From Fimenecus sp045578245 (lineage in GTDB: Bacteria > Bacillota > Clostridia > Oscillospirales > Acutalibacteraceae): a stretch of DNA of 30,469 nt. Below are positions 23,830 through 30,469 of this stretch, in pieces. The notes beneath the pieces are model-generated. The model worked only from the letters and a program-made list of their open reading frames with translations, was not told the origin of the DNA and made no database searches. The stretch spans positions 1-30,469 of the forward strand of contig JAZNJX010000114.1 of NCBI GenBank assembly GCA_045578245.1, written 5' to 3'. Numbering within the stretch: the first letter of the stretch is position 1; each line of letters begins with the position of its first letter. Both the position numbers and the translations under genes were made by a program.

Positions 23830-24815
23830 CTCGTGAACAGTTAGTTGAAAAAGCAGTTGCATTGCTTAACGACGGAACAGTTTCTTGTGTTCTCGGCTGG
23901 AGCAAAGGCGAGTTCGATTATGACGTAACTCCTGCTATGTTCAACAAAGAAGAAGAATTAAAAGCAAATTTCGTATTCAACGATTTCTGTGGTGTAAACT
24001 TCTCAAAATATCTTGTTGCAAAAACACAGAAATGTGAAGGCAAAATTCTTGTTTTCCTTAAACCTTGTGATACATACAGCTTTAATCAGTTGTTGACTGA
24101 GCATAGATTTGACCGTGAAAAGGTTTATGCAGTTGGTATTCCTTGTGAAGGTATGGCTGATGTTGCAAAGGTTAAGGCAATTTGTGGTGATGGTATCGCA
24201 ACAATCAATTTCGATGGTGAAAAAATGGCAGTAACAACTCTTTATGATGATGCTCCTGTTATGATTTCAACAAATGATGTACTCGCAGAAAGATGTGTTA
24301 ACTGCAAGAGTAAAAAACACGTTGCTTTTGACGAATTGATGGGTGACGAAGGTGAAGTTGTTGATTCAAACCGTTTTGATGAAGTTGAAAAACTTGAAGC
24401 AATGACTCCTGATGAAAGATTTGCTTTCTGGCAGAATGAACTTTCACGTTGCATCCGTTGTAATGCATGTCGTGATGCTTGTCCTGCATGTACTTGTGAA
24501 AAATGTGTTTTTGATAACCCTAATTCAGGTGTTGAAAATAAATCACCTGCAAACAGCTTTGAAGAAAAAATGTTCCACATTATCAGAGCGTTCCACGTTG
24601 CAGGTCGTTGTACTGACTGTGGAGAATGTTCAAGAGTTTGCCCACAGAATATTCCTTTACATCTTCTTAACCGTAAATTCATCAAGGATATGAACGAATT
24701 TTATGGTGAATATCAGGCAGGTGCAGAGGTTGGCTCACGTGCTCCTTTGGTTGACTATACAACTGAAGATTTAGAGCCAGGTGATGTTTTTAATAGGGGG
24801 GATATCAATGCGTAA
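23817..24815 (+). CDS. flxC: FlxC-like iron-sulfur protein
   Basis: 332 residues. The N-terminal ~200 residues include a CxxC pair (C160, C163) and KPCDTYSF, resembling the FrhB-like fold. The C-terminal part has two [4Fe-4S] sites, C212-x2-C-x2-C-x3-C and C265-x2-C-x2-C-x3-C. Directly after the first comes an unusual PACTCEKC run with three more Cys (C225, C227, C230). It sits between flxD and flxB, the usual place of the third Flx protein. Its exact electron-transfer role is unproved even in characterised sets. The letter follows the Desulfovibrio flxABCD naming, with reversed gene order here. ATG 23817 lies in the flxD end. Confidence 0.82.
   Translation: MQKITREQLVEKAVALLNDGTVSCVLGWSKGEFDYDVTPAMFNKEEELKANFVFNDFCGVNFSKYLVAKTQKCEGKILVFLKPCDTYSFNQLLTEHRFDREKVYAVGIPCEGMADVAKVKAICGDGIATINFDGEKMAVTTLYDDAPVMISTNDVLAERCVNCKSKKHVAFDELMGDEGEVVDSNRFDEVEKLEAMTPDERFAFWQNELSRCIRCNACRDACPACTCEKCVFDNPNSGVENKSPANSFEEKMFHIIRAFHVAGRCTDCGECSRVCPQNIPLHLLNRKFIKDMNEFYGEYQAGAEVGSRAPLVDYTTEDLEPGDVFNRGDINA
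24795..24801 (+). promoter_or_regulatory. Ribosome site deciding the flxB start
   Basis: AGGGGGG six bases before ATG 24808. It favours this start over in-frame GTG 24781 and ATG 24784, which have no such site. Confidence 0.75.
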
Positions 24816-25836
24816 ATGTTCTCTTGATAAAATGAACCTTGTTTTTGCTGAAATCGCAAAAAATACAGCATTATATCTTCCTGTTGACCAAAATGACGGT
24901 AGTGCTGCTTATAAAAAATGGGAAGAAGGTACAATTTGGAGCAATGCTCTTAACACAGTAAGAAGCCCTAAGGACTTTTTCTTCCCACAGACTGAAGATT
25001 TGATGAAATTCACAACTTCAGGTAAAAACATTGAAATTATTGATACAAGAACTGAATCAGAAGATTTTGTTATCTTTGGTGTTCGTGCTTGTGATGTTAA
25101 GAGCTTTGATATTCTTGACAGAGTTTTCTTAACAGAACCGGTTGATAGCTTCTATGGTTCAAGAAGAGAGCATGGTGTTATCATCTCTCTTGCGTGTACA
25201 AGACCATCAGAAACTTGCTTTTGCAAGACTTTTGGTATTGACCCAGCTGAACCAGCAGGGGACATTTCGGCTTGGAAAACAGAAACAGAGATTTTCTTCA
25301 AGGCTAACACAGAAAAGGGTGAAGAACTCTTAAATAAACTTTCAGCCTTAACAGAAGATTGTGATGATTCTGTAGTTAATGAACAGAAAGCAAAAATCAA
25401 CGCTATTATGAACAAACTTCCACTTAAAGACCTTACAACAGATGCTTTTGGTGGTGGAAAAACAAACGAATTCTTTAACTCACCTATTTGGGATGAGCTT
25501 TCACAAACTTGTCTTGGATGTGGTACTTGTACTTTCGTTTGTCCTACTTGTCAGTGCTATGACATTAAGGATTTCAATACAGGTAACGGTGTTATCCGTT
25601 ACAGATGTTGGGACTCTTGTATGTATTCCGAGTTTACAAAGATGGCTCATGGTAACAACCGTCTCACACAGAAAGAACGTTTCCGTCAGAGATTTATGCA
25701 CAAACTTGTGTATTTCCCTGAAAACAATGATGGAGAATTCAGCTGCGTAGGTTGCGGACGTTGCCTTGCAAAATGCCCAATTTCAATGAATATTGTAAAA
25801 GTTATGAAAAAGATGGGAGGAGCAGTAAATGAATAA
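24808..25836 (+). CDS. flxB: FlxB-like iron-sulfur protein (AsrA/HydB type)
   Basis: 342 residues from ATG 24808. It belongs to the family of anaerobic sulfite reductase subunit A and the beta subunit of sulfur-type hydrogenases. The N-terminal domain has FGVRACDVKSFDILDRVF near 90 and SLACTRPSETCFCKTFG near 128. The C-terminal domain has two [4Fe-4S] sites, CLGCGTCTFVC (235-245) and CVGCGRCLAKC (313-323). AsrA-type proteins carry electrons from the AsrB/HydG-type flavoprotein, here FlxA, which is encoded next with an eight-base overlap. It is not a sulfite reductase operon: the siroheme AsrC subunit is absent. Confidence 0.88.
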   Translation: MRKCSLDKMNLVFAEIAKNTALYLPVDQNDGSAAYKKWEEGTIWSNALNTVRSPKDFFFPQTEDLMKFTTSGKNIEIIDTRTESEDFVIFGVRACDVKSFDILDRVFLTEPVDSFYGSRREHGVIISLACTRPSETCFCKTFGIDPAEPAGDISAWKTETEIFFKANTEKGEELLNKLSALTEDCDDSVVNEQKAKINAIMNKLPLKDLTTDAFGGGKTNEFFNSPIWDELSQTCLGCGTCTFVCPTCQCYDIKDFNTGNGVIRYRCWDSCMYSEFTKMAHGNNRLTQKERFRQRFMHKLVYFPENNDGEFSCVGCGRCLAKCPISMNIVKVMKKMGGAVNE

Positions 25837-26662
25837 TCGTGCAGAAACATTGATTCCAAAGCTTGGTGTTATTACTGATGTTCGTATTGATACTCCTGAC
25901 ATCAAGACTTTCAGAGTTGTAACACCTGATGGCAAAAAAGCATTTGACCACAGACCTGGTCAGTGTGCAATGCTTTCAATTCCTGGAGTTGGTGAGGCGA
26001 TGTTCTCTATTACATCTTCTCCAACAAATGAAGAATTCATGGAATTCTCAATTAAAAAGTGTGGCTGTGTAACAGATTGGTTACATCAGGCAGAAGTTGG
26101 TCAGCAGATTACAATTAGAGGACCTTATGGTAATCCATTCCCTGTTGATGATGTGTTTGCAGGAAAAGACCTTCTCTTTATCGCTGGTGGTGTTGGTTTA
26201 GCACCTCTTCGTTCAGTAATCAACTATTGTCGTCATTATCGTGACCGTTATGGCAAGATTGATATTGTTTACGGTTCAAGAAGTAAGGACGATTTACTTG
26301 ACTATCAGGAAATTATCAACGAATGGTCAACTGATGCAGGTGTTAATGTTCACCTCACAATCGATAACCCTCAGGACGGCTGGGATGGCCATGTTGGTTT
26401 TGTTCCTAACTATGTTAAGGAATTAGGCTTTGATACAAACAAGGTTGCAGTTTTGTGTGGACCTCCAATCATGATTAAGTTTACATTAGAAGGCCTTTGT
26501 GCAATCGGATTTGAAAAGACTAACATTTATACAACTCTCGAATTGAGAATGAAATGCGGAGTTGGTAAATGCGGAAGATGTAATGTTGGTGCTAAGTACG
26601 TTTGCAAAGACGGTCCTGTTTTCCGTTGCGACGAATTAGACGAACTTCCAGCAGAATATTAA
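25829..26662 (+). CDS. flxA: FlxA-like NAD(P)H-oxidising flavoprotein with [2Fe-2S] (AsrB/HydG type)
   Basis: 277 residues of the ferredoxin-reductase fold. FAD region: HRPGQCAMLS and EAMFSITSSP (about 41-65). NAD(P) region: IAGGVGLAPLRSV (118-130), VYGSRSKDDL and VLCGPPIMI. The C-terminal [2Fe-2S] site is C243, C248, C251, C259 (CGVGKCGRC), as in dihydroorotate dehydrogenase electron-transfer subunits. It is the entry point for NADH (or NADPH) electrons into the Flx-Hdr complex. Which nucleotide is used cannot be read safely from sequence, though NADH is known for Flx systems. It is followed by frdB after 14 bases. Confidence 0.9.
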   Translation: MNNRAETLIPKLGVITDVRIDTPDIKTFRVVTPDGKKAFDHRPGQCAMLSIPGVGEAMFSITSSPTNEEFMEFSIKKCGCVTDWLHQAEVGQQITIRGPYGNPFPVDDVFAGKDLLFIAGGVGLAPLRSVINYCRHYRDRYGKIDIVYGSRSKDDLLDYQEIINEWSTDAGVNVHLTIDNPQDGWDGHVGFVPNYVKELGFDTNKVAVLCGPPIMIKFTLEGLCAIGFEKTNIYTTLELRMKCGVGKCGRCNVGAKYVCKDGPVFRCDELDELPAEY

Positions 26663-26663
26663 T

Positions 26664-26670
26664 GGAGGAG
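26664..26670 (+). promoter_or_regulatory. Ribosome site deciding the frdB start
   Basis: GGAGGAG six bases before ATG 26677. The longer in-frame start at 26602 lies inside flxA and adds an Arg-rich, out-of-family sequence. Confidence 0.85.
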
Positions 26671-26676
26671 AATATC

Positions 26677-27351
26677 ATGGAAAAAATGGTTAATATATTT
26701 CTTTTCGGCAAAAAATACGAAGTGCCGGAAAATTTAACAATTATGACCGCTATGGAATATGCTGGTTATCAGCTTGTTCGTGGTTGTGGTTGCCGTAATG
26801 GTTTCTGTGGCGCTTGTGCAACAATTTACCGTATCAAGGGGGACAGAGAACTTAAAGCTTGTCTTGCATGTCAGACAAAGGTTGAAGACAGTATGTACAT
26901 CGCTACATTGCCTTTCTTCCCACTTGTTAAGCAGGTTTACGATATTGAAAAAGTTCCTGTTAACGAAACAGTTATGATGCAACTTTATCCTGAAATTTAC
27001 TCATGTATCGGCTGTAATGCTTGTACAAAGAGTTGTACTCAGGAACTCAACGTAATGCAGTATATCGCGTATGCACAGCGTGGCGATTTCGAGAAATGTG
27101 CTGAAGAGTCATTTGACTGCGTTATGTGTGGTGTTTGTTCATCAAGATGTCCTGCCGGTATTTCACATCCACAAGTTGCTATGCTTGCAAGAAGAATCAA
27201 TGGTAAATATCTTGCTCCTGGTTGCGGTCACCTTGAAGACAGAGTTAAAGAAATCAAAAATGGTGATTTCAACGAATTGATTGAGGCACTTATGCAGAAA
27301 CCAATCGAAGAAATGAAAGAACTCTACAATAACAGAGAAATCGAGAAGTAA
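26677..27351 (+). CDS. frdB: Fumarate reductase iron-sulfur subunit, soluble type
   Basis: 224 residues. The N-terminal ferredoxin domain has a plant-type [2Fe-2S] set GCGCRNGFCGAC plus a later C in KACLAC (C37/C39, C44, C47, C62/C65). The C-terminal domain has two [4Fe-4S]-type motifs, CIGCNACTKSC (110-120) and CVMCGVCSSRCP (148-159). Standard FrdB/SdhB has [2Fe-2S], [4Fe-4S] and [3Fe-4S]; here the third motif has four regularly spaced Cys, more like HdrC or methanogen TfrB. No membrane-anchor genes (frdC/frdD) are adjacent, so quinone is unlikely as donor. It is placed directly between flxA and frdA. Expected role: electron wire from the Flx-Hdr complex to FrdA. Confidence 0.87.
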   Translation: MEKMVNIFLFGKKYEVPENLTIMTAMEYAGYQLVRGCGCRNGFCGACATIYRIKGDRELKACLACQTKVEDSMYIATLPFFPLVKQVYDIEKVPVNETVMMQLYPEIYSCIGCNACTKSCTQELNVMQYIAYAQRGDFEKCAEESFDCVMCGVCSSRCPAGISHPQVAMLARRINGKYLAPGCGHLEDRVKEIKNGDFNELIEALMQKPIEEMKELYNNREIEK

Positions 27352-27363
27352 GGAGGAAAGTGT

Positions 27364-28962
27364 ATGTATTCAGAAAAGTTTCAGAAATCAATTGCTGCAG
27401 TTGAAGCAGCAAGAGAAAAAAATATTGCTTTAGAGCCACAACGTATGACAGCTCAGCAGAAAGAAGACTTACTTGCAACTTTCCATCCTGACTATAAAAA
27501 AGATGAATTTGCAGTATTGAAAATTGGTGCTAATAAAGGCGACAAAGTTCCTACAGAATTAGCAGAAATGCTTCAGGCACACAGCCGTATTACAGCTGAC
27601 AGTGTTGACCTTTCAAAGCCTGATTATGAGACAGATGTTCTCATTATTGGTGGTGGCGGAGCTGGTGCATCTGCTGCTATTGAGGCAAATGAAGCTGGCG
27701 CTGATGTTATGATTGTAACAAAGCTCAGAATAGGTGATGCTAACACAATGATGGCTGAAGGTGGTATTCAGGCTGCTGATAAGCCAAACGATTCACCTGC
27801 AATCCACTTTGTTGATGCTTTCGGTGGCGGACACTTCGCAGCAAAGAAAGAACTTCTTTCAAAGCTCGTTTGTGATGCTCCAGAGGCAATTCAATGGCTC
27901 AGCAACCTTGGTGTTGAATTTGACAAGGAAGCTGACGGTACAATGGTGACTACTCATGGTGGTGGTACATCACGTAAGCGCATGCACGCTGCAAAGGACT
28001 ACTCAGGTGCAGAAATTATGAGAACTCTTCGTGACGAAGTGTTCAACCGTAAAATCCCTGTAGTTGATTTCACAGCTGCAATCGAACTCATTATGGACGA
28101 AAACGGCAATGCCGCTGGTGCAGTTCTTATGAATATGGAAACAAAGGAACTCCTTGTTGCAAAGGCAAAGACTGTTATTATTGCAACAGGTGGTGCAGGT
28201 CGTATGCACTATCAGGGTTTCCCAACATCAAACCACTATGGTGCAACTGCTGATGGTCTTGTACTCGGTTACAGAGTTGGTGCAAAGCTTCTTTACGCTG
28301 AAACACTTCAGTACCACCCAACAGGTGTTGCTTATCCTGAACAGATTTTCGGTGCACTTGTTACTGAAAAAGTACGTTCATTAGGTGCAAAGCTTGTTAA
28401 CGTAAATGGTGAAGTATTTATGCACCCACTTGAAACACGTGACGTTGCTGCTGCTTCAATTATCCGTGAATGTTCAGAAAGAGGCACTGGTATTGATACA
28501 GGTAGTGGATTAGGTGTTTGGCTTGACACACCAATGATTGAAAAAATCGGTGGCGAAGGCACAATTATGAAGAGAATCCCTGCTATGTGGAGAATGTTCG
28601 ACAAGTATGGCATCGATATCCGTAAAGAGCCAATTCTCGTTTACCCAACATTACACTACCAGAACGGTGGTCTTGATATCACTCCTGACTGTATGACAAC
28701 AAATGTTGAAAATTTATTTGTTGCTGGTGAGGCTGTTGGTGGAATTCACGGTAGAAACAGACTTATGGGTAACTCATTGCTTGATATTATTGTATTTGGT
28801 AGAAGTGCAGGTATGAATGCTGCTGCTAAAGCAAAGAATGTTACTGTAGGTGAACTTACACTTAAACATATTGAAGAATTTGAAAATGAAATCGCAGAAG
28901 CAGGAATTGATACTGATAAGGTGTCACCAAAACTTTTGCCTGATTACACAAATAAAAGATAA
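27364..28962 (+). CDS. frdA: Fumarate reductase flavoprotein subunit, soluble, probably non-covalent FAD
   Basis: 532 residues of the SdhA/FrdA/NadB family. The FAD motif IIGGGGAGASAA is at 94-105. Active-site residues of fumarate reductases are kept: His318 (LQYHPTGV), Glu335/Arg338 (VTEKVRSLG), His431 (YPTLHYQNGG) and Arg466 (HGRNRLMGNSL). The His that covalently binds FAD in membrane FrdA/SdhA (SHT-x-x-A-x-GG) is Asn127 here (ANTMMAEGG), so FAD is probably not covalently bound. About 90 residues precede the FAD motif, longer than in E. coli FrdA. This extension has no recognised domain and may be a docking segment. NadB is unlikely: no nadA/nadC neighbours, and FrdB adjoins. AAGGAGGAAA precedes the ATG. 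Confidence 0.9.
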   Translation: MYSEKFQKSIAAVEAAREKNIALEPQRMTAQQKEDLLATFHPDYKKDEFAVLKIGANKGDKVPTELAEMLQAHSRITADSVDLSKPDYETDVLIIGGGGAGASAAIEANEAGADVMIVTKLRIGDANTMMAEGGIQAADKPNDSPAIHFVDAFGGGHFAAKKELLSKLVCDAPEAIQWLSNLGVEFDKEADGTMVTTHGGGTSRKRMHAAKDYSGAEIMRTLRDEVFNRKIPVVDFTAAIELIMDENGNAAGAVLMNMETKELLVAKAKTVIIATGGAGRMHYQGFPTSNHYGATADGLVLGYRVGAKLLYAETLQYHPTGVAYPEQIFGALVTEKVRSLGAKLVNVNGEVFMHPLETRDVAAASIIRECSERGTGIDTGSGLGVWLDTPMIEKIGGEGTIMKRIPAMWRMFDKYGIDIRKEPILVYPTLHYQNGGLDITPDCMTTNVENLFVAGEAVGGIHGRNRLMGNSLLDIIVFGRSAGMNAAAKAKNVTVGELTLKHIEEFENEIAEAGIDTDKVSPKLLPDYTNKR

Positions 28963-28982
28963 GAAAAGAGGCAAAAGATAAA

Positions 28983-30248
28983 ATGACTTTATTTGGCGGA
29001 GTTATTTCTGTTACAGGAATTTCCTTTTTAATGTTGTGCGTTTTTGCAATACTCTTTGTTGGCTATGCTCTTGGTAGAGTAACAATTAAAGGTGTATCAT
29101 TAGGAGATGCAGGTGTTTTCGTTGTAGCATTGTTATTCGGTGCACTTCTTTTCACGCCACTTGAGAACCAGCTCGTGATAAGAGGCGAAATCGAAGTAGG
29201 TTTTGCAGAAAAAGCACTTGAGATTATCGAAAGCCTTGGTTTAATTCTTTTCGTAACATCAGTTGGGTTTATTGCAGGACCAAAATTTTTTGGTAATATG
29301 AAAAAGAATTTTAAATCATATGTCCTTTTAGGTCTTGTTATTATCCTTTCGGGTGGAATTGCGGCAGTAGCTTGTATTTTCATTGGTAAGGGTATCGGAT
29401 ATGGTGCATCAATTGAAACTCAGGAAGAATTTACTGCTATGATTACAGGTCTTCTTTCAGGTGCTCTTACATCAACACCAGCATTCTCAGCTGCAAAAGA
29501 AAGTGTTGCTGCTGAACACGTTAGCCTTGTTTCGGTAGGCTACGGTATTGCATATATCTTCGGTGTTATTGGTGTTGTTCTCTTTGTACAGATTATGCCA
29601 AAACTTGTAAAAGCAGATATGGCAGTTGAACGTGCAAAGCTCAGTACAGGTGATGATGGTGCTACAAAGAAAAAGACTTTTAAAGGTAAACTTTTAGAAC
29701 TTGACGACCATGGGGTTGCTGTATTTGCACTTGCAGCTGTTATCGGTACAGTTGTTGGTAAAATTGCAATTCCACTCACAAGCAACGGTCTTGATGGCAC
29801 ATGCTTCTCACTTACAACAACAGGTGGTTGTCTTCTTACTGCGTTAGTATTCGGTCATTTTGGCAGAATTGGTAAGTTGAACATTATGCCATCACAGTCA
29901 ACTCTTAAGCTTTTAAGAGAGTTAGGCCTCGTGTTCTTCTTGTTGGGTGCAGGTGTTCCAGGTGGTGCAGATTTTGTGAAATATTTCGACCCTATGTACT
30001 TTGTATATGGTATGATTATGACAATCTTACCATTGATTATCGGTTACTTATTTGCAAAGTATGTTCTTAAATTAAGCTTGCTTAACACCCTTGGTTCACT
30101 TACAGGTGGTATGACAAGTACTCCTGCTCTTGGAACACTTATTTCAACAGCTGGAACAGAAGACGTTGCTGCTGCTTATGCTGCAACATATCCAATCGCA
30201 CTTATCGCAGTTGTATTGGTTTCACAGCTTATTGTAATTGTATTCTAA
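28983..30248 (+). CDS. AspT/YidE-family dicarboxylate transporter, probable succinate exporter
   Basis: 421-residue membrane protein of the aspartate-alanine exchanger family. Two homologous halves each contain the hallmark: GLLSGALTSTPAFSAA (about 154-169) and GSLTGGMTSTPALG (about 374-387). Many hydrophobic spans occur, with a central charged loop (KADMAVERAKLSTGDDGATK). The central RCK/TrkA-C domains found in full AspT (about 560 residues) are missing, so this is a compact form. Known family substrates are aspartate/alanine (AspT) and succinate (SucE of Corynebacterium). As the last gene of a malate-fumarate-succinate run, it most likely exports succinate, or exchanges it for a C4 precursor. 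The ribosome site is weak (AGAGG, 12 bases upstream). A strong terminator follows. Confidence 0.82.
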   Translation: MTLFGGVISVTGISFLMLCVFAILFVGYALGRVTIKGVSLGDAGVFVVALLFGALLFTPLENQLVIRGEIEVGFAEKALEIIESLGLILFVTSVGFIAGPKFFGNMKKNFKSYVLLGLVIILSGGIAAVACIFIGKGIGYGASIETQEEFTAMITGLLSGALTSTPAFSAAKESVAAEHVSLVSVGYGIAYIFGVIGVVLFVQIMPKLVKADMAVERAKLSTGDDGATKKKTFKGKLLELDDHGVAVFALAAVIGTVVGKIAIPLTSNGLDGTCFSLTTTGGCLLTALVFGHFGRIGKLNIMPSQSTLKLLRELGLVFFLLGAGVPGGADFVKYFDPMYFVYGMIMTILPLIIGYLFAKYVLKLSLLNTLGSLTGGMTSTPALGTLISTAGTEDVAAAYAATYPIALIAVVLVSQLIVIVF

Positions 30249-30264
30249 GCAAAATTTGTATAAG

Positions 30265-30303
30265 AAAAGACATCCTATGGATTTAACCGTAGGATGTCTT
30301 TTT
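30265..30303 (+). terminator. Terminator of the succinate operon
   Basis: AAAAGACATCCTA (30265-30277) pairs with TAGGATGTCTTTT (30290-30302) over a 12-base loop, followed by T. It lies 16 bases after the exporter stop codon. It is rich in A on the left, so it may also block readthrough from the insertion element's side. Confidence 0.9.
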
Positions 30304-30312
30304 GTATTCGAA

Positions 30313-30335
30313 AACCCCTGGCTGTGCTAGGGGTT
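30313..30335 (+). repeat. Imperfect palindrome at IS left end
   Basis: Ten paired positions (one G-T) around a three-base loop. Expected to fold in single-stranded DNA as the transposase recognition hairpin. Confidence 0.75.
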
Positions 30336-30369
30336 CAAAAAAGCTTTAGCGATGAGTATAAAAATAAAA

Positions 30370-30424
30370 CTCCTTTTGATAAAATTAAAATGCGGCTACC
30401 AACTGCATTAGAAATCAAAAGGAG
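30370..30424 (+). promoter_or_regulatory. Ribosome-site-sequestering hairpin in tnpA leader
   Basis: CTCCTTTTGAT (30370-30380) is the exact reverse complement of ATCAAAAGGAG (30414-30424). An inner AATGC/GCATT pairing is also possible. The right arm contains the AAAGGAG ribosome site of tnpA, so folding would block translation. Leader hairpins of this kind limit IS200 transposase synthesis in enterobacteria. Confidence 0.8.
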
Positions 30425-30434
30425 GACATTCAAA

Positions 30435-30469
30435 ATGAATGACAACAAAAGTTTAGCACATACAACATG
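30435..30469 (+). CDS. tnpA: IS200/IS605-family transposase TnpA, first 11 codons
   Basis: ATG 30435 opens MNDNKSLAHTT and runs off the window edge. The sequence matches the usual IS200 TnpA N-terminus (D-x-KSLAHTKW type), and AAAGGAGG lies ten bases upstream. The catalytic HUH and Tyr residues are outside the window, so intactness cannot be judged. Confidence 0.78.
   Translation, partial: MNDNKSLAHTT

Larger units (their letters stand above)
30304..30469 (+). mobile_element. IS200/IS605-type insertion sequence, left end (runs off window)
   Basis: Three signs coincide. A subterminal hairpin AACCCCTGGC / GCTAGGGGTT with a TGT loop (30313-30335, one G-T pair) is typical of the structured ends recognised by Y1 transposases. 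A second long hairpin (30370-30424) covers the tnpA ribosome site. The reading frame at 30435 begins like IS200 TnpA. The exact left boundary is not determinable here: this class makes no target duplication or terminal inverted repeat. The start given is the first base after the operon terminator. Confidence 0.8.

Noticed and set aside
24808..26662. Anaerobic sulfite reductase genes asrA/asrB
   Set aside because: The AsrA- and AsrB-like proteins are here, but the siroheme subunit AsrC is missing and the genes sit inside an Hdr operon, so Flx is the better reading.
27364..28962. L-aspartate oxidase (NadB)
   Set aside because: Non-covalent FAD would fit, but fumarate reductase residues, the adjacent FrdB and the lack of nadA/nadC argue against it.

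Overview
The window comes from an AT-rich, anaerobic Firmicute, most likely a gut Clostridia of the Ruminococcaceae/Oscillospiraceae type. This is inferred from strong AGGAGG-type ribosome sites, clostridial [FeFe]-hydrogenase families, Rex, many ferredoxin-type proteins, and host-glycan enzymes (sialidase, alpha-L-fucosidase). No rRNA, tRNA or CRISPR array was seen.

Layout. (1) 1-1410, + strand: the 3' end of a nonribosomal peptide synthetase (end of adenylation domain, carrier domain, thioesterase with a Cys nucleophile), closed by a perfect two-way terminator. (2) 1453-4494, - strand: an Lgt-like membrane protein with its own promoter, a short Sfp-type phosphopantetheinyl transferase, and a sialidase without signal peptide. 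(3) 4757-10364, + strand: purine salvage, with xpt followed by a nucleoside ABC importer (lipoprotein, ATPase, two permeases). (4) 10426-11901, - strand: a GH29 fucosidase. (5) 11986-16775, - strand: a five-gene hydrogen/redox operon with two thioredoxin-like [2Fe-2S] ferredoxins, a PAS-containing sensory [FeFe]-hydrogenase-like protein, a SpoIIE/PP2C phosphatase, and a group-B-like monomeric [FeFe] hydrogenase. (6) 17137-17757, + strand: rex, divergent from the hydrogenase operon. (7) 17867-30248, + strand: an eleven-gene run with short gaps or overlaps, mdh-fumC-hdrBCA-flxDCBA-frdBA, ending in an AspT-family exporter as the twelfth gene. (8) 30304-30469: the left end of an IS200/IS605-type element with the first codons of tnpA.

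How the genes work together. Block 7 reads as a complete succinate module. An LDH-fold dehydrogenase with the malate-specifying Arg makes malate, FumC makes fumarate, a soluble FrdAB makes succinate, and an AspT/SucE-like carrier exports it. Between FumC and FrdAB lies a full Flx-Hdr complex (NADH-oxidising FlxA, FeS proteins FlxB/C, MvhD-like FlxD, flavin-containing HdrA, HdrC, and HdrB with both CCG motifs intact). The main hypothesis is a soluble, NADH-driven, flavin-based electron-bifurcating fumarate reductase. NADH electrons would split at HdrA between fumarate (high potential, through HdrCB and FrdBA) and ferredoxin (low potential). The adjacent Rex (NADH/NAD+ sensor) and the sensory-hydrogenase operon fit redox control of the same electron economy. 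The parts are recognisable families. The Flx-Hdr-Frd coupling is inferred from gene order and is not shown by sequence alone.
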